A DNA stretch of 64,000 bases from positions 3,116,001-3,180,000 of the forward strand of contig NZ_ARWA01000001.1 of the NCBI RefSeq assembly GCF_000385335.1, read 5' to 3'. Within the stretch, counting starts at the first letter, position 1. The number at the start of each line of letters is the position of its first letter. A program made the translations under genes and the position numbers. The stretch is from Methyloferula stellata AR4. Lineage in GTDB: Bacteria; Pseudomonadota; Alphaproteobacteria; Rhizobiales; Beijerinckiaceae. Positions 19,545 to 29,019 of the stretch are shown one piece after another. The notes beneath the pieces were generated by a model, which ran no database searches, was not told the origin of the DNA, and saw only the letters and a program-made list of their open reading frames with translations.

Positions 19545-19757
19545 TTATGGCGCGCCGGCTGCGCCGCAAACCCGCTGCGACACTTTGCGGCTGACACCAT
19601 AGCCTTGATCGAGCGCCACTTCGCGCGTCGTGCAGCCGTCCACCGAGGCCGCGGTTTCCCGGGCTTCGACGTCCCCCGATTGCGGTGTGCTTGCAATGGC
19701 AAGAACAATTACGAAAAAACCGACGACGCAGCTGAAAATGGCAAAAGTCCTGATCAT
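19545..19757 (-). CDS. Small membrane-anchored protein, unknown
   Basis: A 70-residue protein starting at ATG 19757 (MIRTFAIFSC). Residues 4-26 form a hydrophobic segment, signal anchor or signal peptide; the remainder is periplasmic and has two cysteines (DGCTTREV and QRVCGAAG) that could form a disulfide. The pattern hydrophobic N-terminus - VDGCTTREVALDQGYGVSR - C looks like a conserved small protein rather than noise, but I do not recognise a named family. It is convergent with recO, 31 nt from its stop. Confidence 0.6.
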   Translation of the reverse strand: MIRTFAIFSCVVGFFVIVLAIASTPQSGDVEARETAASVDGCTTREVALDQGYGVSRKVSQRVCGAAGAP

Positions 19758-20084
19758 ACGTCTCTTTCCGAAGCTATGTCTCAATCCGGCCTCATTGATT
19801 CAGCCGGCCGATCTTAAAAAGCCTGTGCGTTGTCAGGCTGATTGCGATTCATCACAATGTGAAATGATAAATATGCGAGTGTGAATAAATTGCCTTTTGT
19901 GAATCCACGGCTGGCAAGCCGACAATTCGAATCTAAAAAGCCTTAATGCCCGCAGGTTTTTGCCGCTAGTGCAGGTTCGCCACACAACGCGAGGAAAGAC
20001 ATCTGCGTCAATTCGCTTTGACCTCTACGTATAAAACCGTAGCGCTTGCACCGACTCAGGCCATCGTTTAGCCGTTGGAGAATC
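19758..20084. other. Spacer upstream of parC, no clear gene
   Basis: About 330 nt between the small gene and parC. It is AT-richer than average around 19830-19950. No ORF with family features, no strong hairpin. The parC promoter and TTGGAG ribosome binding site (20075-20080) are at its right end. Confidence 0.5.
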
Positions 20085-22337
20085 ATGGGAAAGAATGTCG
20101 CTCCGCCCGCACCGCCCACCGGCGGCAGCACCGATCCTGTCAATCTGCGCGAAGCGCTCGAAGAGCGTTATCTCGCCTATGCGCTTTCGACCATCATGGG
20201 GCGGGCCCTGCCCGATGCGCGCGACGGTTTGAAGCCGGTTCACCGCCGTATCCTCTATGGCATGCAGATCCTGCGGCTCGACCCGGGCACCGCCTTCAAG
20301 AAATGCGCGAAGATCGTCGGCGACGTGATGGGTTCGTTCCATCCGCACGGCGATCAGGCGATCTATGATGCGCTCGTCCGGCTCGCCCAGGATTTTTCGT
20401 CGCGCTACCCGCTCGTCGATGGACAAGGCAATTTCGGCAATATCGATGGCGATAGCGCCGCCGCCTATCGCTACACCGAAGCGCGGATGACGGAAGTCGC
20501 ACGTCTTCTGCTCGAAGGCATTGACGAAGACGCGATCGATTTCCGCGAAAACTATTCGGGCGACCAAAAAGAGCCGGTGGTTCTGCCTGCCGCTTTTCCA
20601 AACCTTCTCGCCAATGGCGCACAAGGCATTGCCGTCGGCATGGCGACGTCGATTCCGCCGCATAATGTCGCCGAGCTTTGCGACGCCGCGCTGCATCTGA
20701 TCGCGCATGGCAACGCCACCGTGGACGATCTCTTGGCTTTCACGCCAGGTCCGGATTTTCCGACCGGAGGTATCATCGTCGAACCGAAAGCCTCAATCGC
20801 CGAGACCTATAAGACAGGCCGTGGCTCATTTCGCCTGCGCGCGCGCTGGGCGAAAGAAGAAGGGGCACGCGGCGTCTGGCAGGTGGTCGTCACCGAAATT
20901 CCCTACATGGTGCAGAAGTCGCGCCTGATCGAAAAAATCGCCGAGCTTCTCAACGATAAAAAGCTGCCGCTCGTCGCCGATATCCGCGACGAATCGGCCG
21001 AAGATGTGCGCGTCGTCATCGAACCTCGCTCGCGCACCGTCGATCCCGTCATGATGATGGAACAGCTCTTCAAGCTCACGGAGCTCGAGAGCCGGTTTCC
21101 GATGAACATGAATGTTCTCGTCGACGGCGTCGTGCCGCGGGTGATCTCCTTGAAGGAGGCGCTGCAGCAATGGCTCGACCATCGCCGCTCAGTTTTGGTG
21201 CGGCGCTCGCGCTATCGTCTCGGTCAGATCGAGCACAGGCTCGAAGTTCTGGCCGGCATGCTGATCGTCTTCCTCAATCTCGATGAAGTGATTCGCATCA
21301 TCCGCGAGGAAGACGAACCGAAGGACGCCTTGAAGGCGGCCTTCGAACTCTCCGACGTTCAAGCCAATTACATTCTCGACACGCGGCTTCGCAGCCTGCG
21401 CCGCCTTGAGGAAATGCAGCTTCGGCTCGAGCACGACGAACTTGAAAACGAAAAGAGCGAGATCGAAAAATTGCTGGCGAGCGAGGCCAAGCAATGGAAG
21501 GTGCTCACCGCGCAGATCCGCGAGCTGAAAAAGAAATTCTCAAGCGAGACCGCGCTTGGCCGCCGCCGCACCACTTTCGACGAAGCGCCAGATGCCGCCG
21601 ATTTCGATCTTGCAAGCGTCATGGTCGAGCGCGAGCCGGTGACGATCGTCGTCTCCGAAAAGGGTTGGATTCGCGCGCTGAAAGGTCATGTCGCCGATCT
21701 CTCGAGCCTGCAGTTCAAAGGCGACGACCAGTTCCAGTCTTCCTTCTTCGCCGAAAGCATTTCCAAAATTCTTGTCCTCGCGACGGACGGCAAGATTTTT
21801 ACGCTCGATGCTGCCAAACTGCCCGGCGGGCGCGGCCACGGCGAACCGATCCGTCTCATGGCGGATATTGGCGAGGGCGAAGAGATCGTCGCCGTCTTCC
21901 CTTATGTGGCGGGCGCCAAGATGCTGATTGCTGCAACCGACAGCCGCGGTTTCGTCGCGCCGCAGGACGAGATGATCGCCGGCACGCGCAAAGGCAAGCA
22001 GTTGATGGGCGTCGACAAGCCATTCAATGCCGCGCTCATCGTCCCCGCCGAGGGCGACCATGTTGCGATCATCGGCGAGAACCGCAGGCTGCTTGTCTTC
22101 CCGCTCAATCAAGTGCCGGAAATGGCGCGCGGCAAGGGCGTGCGCCTGCAAAAATACAAAGACGGCAACGTCTCCGATGTAAGGGTTTTCTTTTTGAAGG
22201 ATGGCTTGAGCTGGAAAGATCCGGCAGGCCGGAGTTTTGTCGTCGGCAAAAGCGATCTCAAGGAATGGATCGGTGCGCGCGCCGATGCCGGGCGGCTGCC
22301 GCCGCGCGGCTTCCCAAAGAGCAATAAGTTCGAGTGA
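20085..22337 (+). CDS. parC: DNA topoisomerase IV subunit A
   Basis: A 750-residue type IIA topoisomerase subunit that decatenates daughter chromosomes with ParE. The catalytic tyrosine is Y130 in [10 protein letters not shown]; the quinolone region reads [14 protein letters not shown] (residues 87-100). The C-terminal beta-propeller region (from about 490) is compact, with blades such as [20 protein letters not shown], and lacks the GyrA box QRRGGKG, which supports ParC over GyrA. Start at ATG 20085 follows TTGGAG; the frame extends 13 codons upstream but without a site. Residue 91 is Gln where E. coli has Ser. Confidence 0.94.
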   Translation: MGKNVAPPAPPTGGSTDPVNLREALEERYLAYALSTIMGRALPDARDGLKPVHRRILYGMQILRLDPGTAFKKCAKIVGDVMGSFHPHGDQAIYDALVRLAQDFSSRYPLVDGQGNFGNIDGDSAAAYRYTEARMTEVARLLLEGIDEDAIDFRENYSGDQKEPVVLPAAFPNLLANGAQGIAVGMATSIPPHNVAELCDAALHLIAHGNATVDDLLAFTPGPDFPTGGIIVEPKASIAETYKTGRGSFRLRARWAKEEGARGVWQVVVTEIPYMVQKSRLIEKIAELLNDKKLPLVADIRDESAEDVRVVIEPRSRTVDPVMMMEQLFKLTELESRFPMNMNVLVDGVVPRVISLKEALQQWLDHRRSVLVRRSRYRLGQIEHRLEVLAGMLIVFLNLDEVIRIIREEDEPKDALKAAFELSDVQANYILDTRLRSLRRLEEMQLRLEHDELENEKSEIEKLLASEAKQWKVLTAQIRELKKKFSSETALGRRRTTFDEAPDAADFDLASVMVEREPVTIVVSEKGWIRALKGHVADLSSLQFKGDDQFQSSFFAESISKILVLATDGKIFTLDAAKLPGGRGHGEPIRLMADIGEGEEIVAVFPYVAGAKMLIAATDSRGFVAPQDEMIAGTRKGKQLMGVDKPFNAALIVPAEGDHVAIIGENRRLLVFPLNQVPEMARGKGVRLQKYKDGNVSDVRVFFLKDGLSWKDPAGRSFVVGKSDLKEWIGARADAGRLPPRGFPKSNKFE

Positions 22338-22372
22338 TTTCTGCTTAAAGTCTTTTCCGAACGGCCTTTAGA

Positions 22373-25279
22373 TCACCAGATAAGCTTCACCCCGCCTTTG
22401 CCACCATAGAGCTGATCGCGGCCGGAGAATTCGCCGTCGAAATTGGCAAAGGCCATGGCGTTGGGCGCCAGCGTCAGTTCGAAACCAGCCTTTGTCCGCG
22501 CGAAGTCGCGGGCCAATCGCGCCCCATCGATCTCGAACGGGTCCGCAGCCAGTCCGAGGAGCGCATTGGTGATTTGACGTTCCGGCGCGAAATCATGGCC
22601 ATAGGCCAGCGACAGCACCGGCTTCAAGCTCATGCCGGAGCCAAGATAGAAGAGCTTTTCGAAACGCAGTCCGAGATAGGCCGGCACCGAGGCGGTGTCC
22701 CTGCCCTGGACATTGAGCGCGAAAGCGCCTGTGCCCATGGTCGGTGTCTCGCTGAAACCGTTGGCGCGCAGATCGGCGATTTCCAGCGCCACGAAAGGCG
22801 TGATCGTCGCGCCATAGACGTCGGCGAAGCGGCGTCCGACTTCGAGCCTGGTTCGCGCGGCGCGCGAATTATAGGCGCCATGGTCGGTCTCGCCGGCAAG
22901 TCCGCCAAAACCCGTCAGCGAACGCGTCTCGCTATTGTGGAAAAAGGAGAGCGACGTCGCAGACGCGGCATAGAAGGCACCGAAGGTTGCCACGCCATAA
23001 GTGCCGATATGACCACCCGTCACGCTGCCATAAGTGGCGCGGCCCGGCACCGAGAAATTGCCGTTCGAGCCGCCGCCGGCGACGCCAAAGAGAAGGTCAG
23101 GCGCGATCTGATAGTCGATGCCCATGGCGCCGCCATAAAGCTCGGCCGACTGCGCCGTGGTGCCGAGGCTGGCAACGCCATGCACGGTCTCGTCGGCGCC
23201 AAAGCCCGAGGCCCAGGCCCGCCACGTGCGCACGGGCGGCAGCAGCGGATCATGCACCACGATGGGGCTCTTCGTGACCGGCGCATAGAAGAGCACGCCG
23301 GGCGGCGGCCCGGTCAGCACAACCGCATTGGCATTGCTGCCGCCATCGAGCCACAGCGTCGTTTGATCGCTCATCGCGTCGCCGAAGAGCGCATTCATCT
23401 GCAAACCTGCGGTGTCGGCAGCGGTGATGCCTTCGCCGGAGAGCGAATTGAACGCCGCTTGCGCCTGCGATGCGGTGAGCTGGTTGAGCCCCGTGATGAT
23501 CGGCGCATTTGGATTGTTTGCGCCTGCGTTGGTCAGGGCGCTCGCGAGCGCAAATTGATTTCGATTGGCCGCCGCCGTGCGATAGTCGATACTTCCGTTT
23601 GACGTGTTACCCGTGATGTCCAGATAGACATGGGTCGCATCATAGGCGAGGGTCGGCGCGAGGAAGGCGAGGTTGCTCGTCACCCCAGTGAATGTGCCTG
23701 CGAGCGTATTGGCGGTGATGATCGTCCGCTGGCCCGTCGTATAGGTACCGGCGCCCGCCGCGACAAAGACGTTCGCGCCTGTCAGCGTCGCGGTGCCGGT
23801 GGCGACAACGCTGTCATTCGCCGTCGGCGTGATACGGACCGTGTAGGTCGTGCCTGCTGCGAAGGTGAGCGGACCCGTGATCGTCAATGGCGTGCCGACT
23901 GCCGATCCCGTCGCGGCCGGCGTGAAGGAGCCGCCCGCGACGTCAATGCCGCCGTTGATCGTGCCGCCATAACCGACGCTATTCGTACCGCCAGTGAGCT
24001 CTATCGCGTAGTTCTGCGCGCCAGCGCCGTTGTTGGCAAAGCCGCCGCTGATCGTGCCGGCATTAATGATGGTCAGATCAGAGCCAACGACGCCAACACC
24101 GCCAGCGCCCGCGGCGCCGCCGGGAACGCCTGCACCGGGCGCTCCGCCATTGCCGCCGGTCACACTCGCGCCTGTACCAATCGTCAAGGTGCCGCCGCTG
24201 CCGAGAGAAACGCCAACGCCGCCAGCCCCGCCATTGCCGCCGGACCCGCCGTCGCTGAAGCTGACAATGCTGCCGCCACTGCCACCATTACCACCAATCA
24301 CGCGCGCATTTGTGCCGAGAGTCAGGCTCGTTCCGCTGCCCAAGGAAGCGCCGGCCCCACCCGCGCCGCCATTGCCGGCGGTGTCACCGTCAGTGGTACC
24401 GCCTGTCCCGCCCTGACCACCTGTGATATCGCCTAAATTGATGACGGTGCCCGATATCGAAATGCCGATACCGCCCGCGCCGCCGGTGCCTCCATTAGAC
24501 TCGCCGACGCTGTTGCCGCCATGGCCGCCATTGCCTCCGGCTCCGCCCGTTATGGAACCGGTGCTTGCATTGGTGAAGTTCGCTCCCGTCGCCGAGAAAT
24601 AAAGACCGCCGCCGCCGCCGCCGCCATTGCCGCCGGTATTTCCGTTCCCGCCATTACCGCCAGTGCCGCCGCTGATCGTATTCGTGTTACTGCTTGAGCT
24701 CGTGCCCGTCACGATGGCGCCATAGCCACCGGCGCCGCCACCGCCGCCACCGCTGCCGTTCGCCCCGCTCGCCAGTTCACCGCCACCATTGCCGCCGGCC
24801 CCGCCGGTGAGCGGAGTCGCATTGCTAAGCGCGCTAACCCCCGCGCCGTTGCCATTGTAGCCGCCACCACCACCGCCGCCGCCGCCTTGGCCGGTCGCAG
24901 TTCCGCCATCGCCGCCATTGATGCTGCTTGATGTGCCACCTGAACCGCCGGAGCCAGCGCCGCTGCCACCGCCTGAACCGCCAGTACCACCGCCGGCACC
25001 GCCGCCGCCACCGCCTGTGCCATATCCACCAGAAGGGGCTGACGTCCCATCGCTGCCATTCGAACCAGTAACCCCCGTGCCGCCCGCGCTCGGGGCATCG
25101 GAATAGACATCTGATCCGCTCGAGCCTCCGATTGTTTGGGAGAAAGCCGGACCGGCGCTCATTGCAAATGCCGCAACGAGGGTGATCTGGATTGGCAAGT
25201 TGGCCAGAGCAATGGCGGGGAAAAGCCCACGGCGCCGCGCCCTGCCTGCGCTAGATGACGCAGCCATACTCATACACAT
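22373..25279 (-). CDS. Large Gly-rich autotransporter
   Basis: A 968-residue type V secretion protein. An extended signal region (about 1-48, ending AFSQ) leads into a passenger of about 400 residues made of GG-rich repeats (GGxGGxGG, GGAGGNGG, GGNGGAGG), resembling the composition of mycobacterial PE-PGRS proteins. Next come beta-helix-like strands (about 420-560), then an autotransporter beta-domain over the last ~270 residues (TWRAWASGFGADETVHG start; ending VKLIW with terminal Trp). Likely a surface adhesin or biofilm protein. The DNA repeats are GCC/CCG-rich and prone to slippage. Convergent with parC. Confidence 0.88.
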   Translation of the reverse strand: MCMSMAASSSAGRARRRGLFPAIALANLPIQITLVAAFAMSAGPAFSQTIGGSSGSDVYSDAPSAGGTGVTGSNGSDGTSAPSGGYGTGGGGGGAGGGTGGSGGGSGAGSGGSGGTSSSINGGDGGTATGQGGGGGGGGGYNGNGAGVSALSNATPLTGGAGGNGGGELASGANGSGGGGGGAGGYGAIVTGTSSSSNTNTISGGTGGNGGNGNTGGNGGGGGGGLYFSATGANFTNASTGSITGGAGGNGGHGGNSVGESNGGTGGAGGIGISISGTVINLGDITGGQGGTGGTTDGDTAGNGGAGGAGASLGSGTSLTLGTNARVIGGNGGSGGSIVSFSDGGSGGNGGAGGVGVSLGSGGTLTIGTGASVTGGNGGAPGAGVPGGAAGAGGVGVVGSDLTIINAGTISGGFANNGAGAQNYAIELTGGTNSVGYGGTINGGIDVAGGSFTPAATGSAVGTPLTITGPLTFAAGTTYTVRITPTANDSVVATGTATLTGANVFVAAGAGTYTTGQRTIITANTLAGTFTGVTSNLAFLAPTLAYDATHVYLDITGNTSNGSIDYRTAAANRNQFALASALTNAGANNPNAPIITGLNQLTASQAQAAFNSLSGEGITAADTAGLQMNALFGDAMSDQTTLWLDGGSNANAVVLTGPPPGVLFYAPVTKSPIVVHDPLLPPVRTWRAWASGFGADETVHGVASLGTTAQSAELYGGAMGIDYQIAPDLLFGVAGGGSNGNFSVPGRATYGSVTGGHIGTYGVATFGAFYAASATSLSFFHNSETRSLTGFGGLAGETDHGAYNSRAARTRLEVGRRFADVYGATITPFVALEIADLRANGFSETPTMGTGAFALNVQGRDTASVPAYLGLRFEKLFYLGSGMSLKPVLSLAYGHDFAPERQITNALLGLAADPFEIDGARLARDFARTKAGFELTLAPNAMAFANFDGEFSGRDQLYGGKGGVKLIW

Positions 25280-25483
25280 TGGTCTTTCTTTTGGGTCTGG
25301 GAGGTCTCAAGCCGAAGTCGTCTGGATTGCGGAGCCAAAGCTATGCAGAGTCATTGTCGGTCCACAAGCGCAATTGACTGAGGGCTGCACAATGAATCCA
25401 GGCGTGACTCGACAGCAACAGACCGACCAAGCTTTCCGCAAGCCCGTGTCTCGACAGGTTGTTTTTATTTTGACACATCATCT

Positions 25484-25506
25484 TCATCCGACATCTTTTC
25501 GGATGA
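25484..25506. terminator. Hairpin beyond the DegP-like gene
   Basis: Inverted pair TCATCCGA (25484-25491) / TCGGATGA (25499-25506), 7-nt loop, located 7 nt past the stop of the minus-strand protease gene. Reading leftward, a T-poor stretch follows before an A-rich stretch, so an intrinsic terminator is possible but not textbook. Confidence 0.4.
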
Positions 25507-25512
25507 TGCTAT

Positions 25513-26928
25513 TCACTCAAACACGCTCGTCAGCACCTGGCCGCCGCGCGCGACGATCAGCTTCCAATAGGCATGTTTGCCGGCGATCGCCTTTTCGAGA
25601 TCGCGCGTCGTTGCGATCTTGGTGTCATTGACGCCTAAAATAATGTCGCCCTTCTGCATATTGATGCGGGCCGCCTGCGAGCCGTCTTCGACCGCTTCGA
25701 TCAGGACGCCGTCCTTGACGCCTTCGATCGAATATTCTTCGACCACGGCGGGCGACAGGTTGATCGCGGTCGCGCCGGTAAAGGGCGTGGCACCGGCGAA
25801 TTTGACCGGATCGCGCGGCGGGATTTCCGGCGCCGGCAAAAGCTTCATGCTGAGCGTCACGGGTTTGCCGTCGCGCAGCACGGCCAAGGAACTTGTCCCG
25901 CCGATCGGCCGTGTACCGAGCCGGTAGCCAAGGCTCTCCGGATCGTCGACCGTCTGCCCGTCAATGGCCATGATGAGATCGCCGCGCTTCAGCCCGGCAT
26001 CGGCGGCCGCCGTATGCGCAGTGATGTCGGTGACGAGCGCGCCTGAGGGATGATCGAGCCCAAGCGAATCGGCAATGTCGCGCGACACGGTTTGCAGGCT
26101 TGCCCCGAGCCAGGGCCGATGAACCTGGTTCGCACCGCTTTTCGCGGCGGCGACGACGATCTTCACCATATTGACCGGAATCGCAAAGCCGATTCCGACT
26201 GATCCGCCGCTTTGCGAGAAAATCGCCGAATTGATCCCCGCGAGCCTGCCGTTCATATCGACGAGCGCACCGCCCGAATTGCCGGGATTGATCGCGGCAT
26301 CCGTCTGGATGAAGAAGCCATAGTCCGAAATCCCGACATTAGTGCGCGCCAGCGCCGAGACGATGCCCTGCGTCACCGTTTGGCCGACGCCGAACGGATT
26401 GCCGATCGCGAGCACGAGATCGCCGACTTCGAGCGCATCGGAATCGCCGAGCTCCATGGTTGGAAAATTCGAGCCGCCGACGAGCTTTAGAAGCGCAAGA
26501 TCAGTGCGTTGATCGCGCAGCACGATCTTCGCCTCGAATTCGCGCTTGTCGCTCAAGGCGACTTTCACGTCGGTCATGTTTTCGATGACGTGATAATTGG
26601 TGACGACGAGCCCAGACGGATCGACGAGAACGCCGGAGCCGAGCGATTGCGAGGTCCGTCCGCCCGGCCGCTCCGTGCCGCCATTGCCGAAGAAACGCCG
26701 AAAGACCGGATCGTCGAACAGCGGATTGCGCGGAGTCTTATCCGTACGCGACGCATAGACGTTGACGACGGCGGGCTGCACTTTCTTCACGACGGGCGCG
26801 AAGGAGAGCAGCATTTGCGGGCGCGTTTCAGGGGCTTGCCGGACCGGCTCCGCCTGCGGGACCGTTTGAACGAGAATGAGAGCGGCAAGCGACGAAAACA
26901 GCCTCAGAGCGCTCGAGTTCAATTGCAT
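25513..26928 (-). CDS. DegP/DegQ-type periplasmic serine protease
   Basis: A 471-residue HtrA-family protease. N-terminal signal peptide (about 1-25), trypsin-like domain with the intact triad H113 (VVTNYHVIENM), D143 (RTDLALL) and S218 (NPGNSGGALV), then two PDZ domains (about 270-370 and 380-471; GALVDIT-like and GVLIEAVEDGSQA). Start chosen at ATG 26928 (MQLNSS), which gives a clean signal peptide; the frame is open to 26976. It degrades or refolds misfolded envelope proteins. The Gly-rich autotransporter next to it could be a client. Confidence 0.92.
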   Translation of the reverse strand: MQLNSSALRLFSSLAALILVQTVPQAEPVRQAPETRPQMLLSFAPVVKKVQPAVVNVYASRTDKTPRNPLFDDPVFRRFFGNGGTERPGGRTSQSLGSGVLVDPSGLVVTNYHVIENMTDVKVALSDKREFEAKIVLRDQRTDLALLKLVGGSNFPTMELGDSDALEVGDLVLAIGNPFGVGQTVTQGIVSALARTNVGISDYGFFIQTDAAINPGNSGGALVDMNGRLAGINSAIFSQSGGSVGIGFAIPVNMVKIVVAAAKSGANQVHRPWLGASLQTVSRDIADSLGLDHPSGALVTDITAHTAAADAGLKRGDLIMAIDGQTVDDPESLGYRLGTRPIGGTSSLAVLRDGKPVTLSMKLLPAPEIPPRDPVKFAGATPFTGATAINLSPAVVEEYSIEGVKDGVLIEAVEDGSQAARINMQKGDIILGVNDTKIATTRDLEKAIAGKHAYWKLIVARGGQVLTSVFE

Positions 26929-26998
26929 CTGCTTTCTCTTCACGGAGGTAAGCGCGCGAAAGCAGCCCGACGCCACCTCCCGCTCGCTTCAATGCGTG

Positions 26999-28795
26999 CT
27001 ATTTCATCGACGGCACGGTTTTGGCGGAATTGAGGTCATAGGTCTTGTTGAGCAAAGGATCCATCGACGTGCCTTCCGAGACATCGTAGATCGCGTGTGC
27101 AACCTGTTGTCCATTGGGCCCGCCCGACGCATTCTGTCCTTGCGCTTGCGTCGCATTATCCGCACCCGGATTGAGACCTGCCCGCGCGGCGCGGTCTTTT
27201 AGCTCGGCGCGGCGCGCGGCGGACATCGTGAAGGCCGTGGTGTCGGGCGCTATGTCGGAAGGTTGCACGGGAGGTGCCGGCCCATCGAGCGCGTCGGCGG
27301 CCGAAAGCCGGCCATCGGCTGTAGGTACCTTTAGACCAAGATCGTCGACACCGGGCCCCATGTTGAAGCCGTTCAACGGCTTCTGCGAACGCGCCACCGG
27401 TTTTTTCGCATCATCCACCGGATCCGGCACGGCCGGTCCTATGGCCATGGCCGTCGCCTCGGGAAGCGGAGCCAGTCTTGCGATCGCGGCCCCTGCCGGC
27501 GTCATCGCCAAAGACGGTCCGGCATAGCTCGCAACTCCGGACTGATCGATCGAGTCGGGCAAAGCGCCATAGACGGACTGGACTTGGTCGAGCTCGCTCC
27601 TCTGCCCCGGTTTGGGCGTCGCCGCCGGAACCGTTTTATCGACGTCCGGCGCGATTTTATCCTTGGCGTCTTTTTCGATCTGCCGCCAGCGCTGGACGTT
27701 GCGCGAATGTTCGTCGATCGTCGCCGCGAAGACGTGGCCGCCGGTTCCGTCGGCCACGAAATAGAGATCCTGCGTCCGCGACGGATTGGCCACGGCCTCG
27801 AGCGCCGCACGGCCCGGATTGGCTATCGGCCCCGGCGGAAGCCCCTCGATGGCATAGGTATTATAGGGCGTGAACTTGTCGAGTTCGGCCCGCGAAATCG
27901 AATGGCCGAGGCTCCCTTTGCCGCCGACGAGGCCATAGACAATGGTCGGGTCGGATTGCAGGCGCATGTGCTTTTGCAGACGATTCATGAAGACGCCGGC
28001 GACACGCGGCCGTTCATCCGCCTTGCCGGTTTCCTTTTCGACGATCGACGCAAGGATGATGAGTTCGTACGGCGACCGCAGCGGAAGATCGCTCGCGCGC
28101 CGCGCCCAGATCTGATCGACGACCTTCCTTTGATCGTCCTGCATTTTCTTGATGAGATCGCTGCGGGTCGTGCCACGCGTGACCTTGTAGGTTTCGGGCA
28201 GGAGGCTCCCCTCCTTCGGCATATCCCTGACGTCGCCGCCGAGGACATCGCTTTCACTGAGGCGCTGAACGATCTGTTCGCTTGTCAGTCCTTCCGGCAG
28301 AGTGACCGTGTGGAGAATTTGCTTGCCGCTGACGAGCGTATCCATCACATCGCGCAGGCTCGCGTTCTGCTTGAAGAGATATTCGCCTTCCTTGAGTTTC
28401 GAACGATTGCCCGCGAAAATCAGGGCCGCGTTGAAGAGCAGGGTATTTTCGATGACGCCTTCACGCTCGAGCTGCGCGGTGATGTCCAGGAATTCGGCGC
28501 GGGGGATGATGACGACCTTGTCCGCGGTGAGCGGGCCCGGCGCGCCAAGACGGTGAACGCCCCAGACGACGCCAGCCATTGCGACGACGGCGATAATCAG
28601 AAGGAACGACAGAAACCCGCTTAAAGCGGACAGGCGCGACCGCTTCCGACTGCGCTGCTGGACCGGCGGCGGCGGCGCCGCTTCAGGCTGCAGCGCTTCG
28701 TTCGGGCTTTGCAATGTCATCCTACGGCCAAAAAAACCGTTAGAGCGGCCATCCGCATCAGGCGGAGGCGTTTTGGCATCGTCAGGAGTGGTCAT
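26999..28795 (-). CDS. mltG: Endolytic murein transglycosylase MltG, long form
   Basis: A 598-residue inner-membrane lytic transglycosylase (YceG family) that trims nascent glycan strands. One membrane segment at about 59-79, a LysM-like region (~95-165), and the catalytic block ILASIVEKETGKADERPRVA with the catalytic Glu at E253; further SDPTIVYGL and YNTYAIEGLPPGPIANPG motifs. After the catalytic domain (~385) there is an unusual Pro/Ala/Asp-rich tail of about 210 residues without a recognisable fold. Start at 28795 is supported by GGAG 9 nt upstream; ATGs at 28801 and 28810 are alternatives. It follows fabF as in many alphaproteobacteria. Confidence 0.92.
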   Translation of the reverse strand: MTTPDDAKTPPPDADGRSNGFFGRRMTLQSPNEALQPEAAPPPPVQQRSRKRSRLSALSGFLSFLLIIAVVAMAGVVWGVHRLGAPGPLTADKVVIIPRAEFLDITAQLEREGVIENTLLFNAALIFAGNRSKLKEGEYLFKQNASLRDVMDTLVSGKQILHTVTLPEGLTSEQIVQRLSESDVLGGDVRDMPKEGSLLPETYKVTRGTTRSDLIKKMQDDQRKVVDQIWARRASDLPLRSPYELIILASIVEKETGKADERPRVAGVFMNRLQKHMRLQSDPTIVYGLVGGKGSLGHSISRAELDKFTPYNTYAIEGLPPGPIANPGRAALEAVANPSRTQDLYFVADGTGGHVFAATIDEHSRNVQRWRQIEKDAKDKIAPDVDKTVPAATPKPGQRSELDQVQSVYGALPDSIDQSGVASYAGPSLAMTPAGAAIARLAPLPEATAMAIGPAVPDPVDDAKKPVARSQKPLNGFNMGPGVDDLGLKVPTADGRLSAADALDGPAPPVQPSDIAPDTTAFTMSAARRAELKDRAARAGLNPGADNATQAQGQNASGGPNGQQVAHAIYDVSEGTSMDPLLNKTYDLNSAKTVPSMK

Positions 28796-29019
28796 ACCCA
28801 TGAACTCCACGAACCGCTTACATCACACCATTTCGTGCCCGGCCATGTGGTAAAAAGCGCGAACACAGCCGAATCTGCCAACATCCAAGCGCTTGAAACT
28901 TGGCATTGTGAAGATTTGATGCCAGCCGCCTCAAAATTGCACGTGTTGCGACGCTCACGAAGGCGTGATGCGCAAGCCAAGCACATTATTACCATTTCCC
29001 AGCCGCAGGCAAACCGTCC

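Noticed and set aside
20085-22337. GyrA instead of ParC
   Set aside because: The C-terminal domain is short and lacks a GyrA box, and the start matches alphaproteobacterial ParC.
24100-25090. Regular short repeats suggesting a CRISPR or tandem array
   Set aside because: They are in-frame GGN/GCC codon repeats of the Gly-rich autotransporter, with no fixed repeat-spacer unit and no cas genes.
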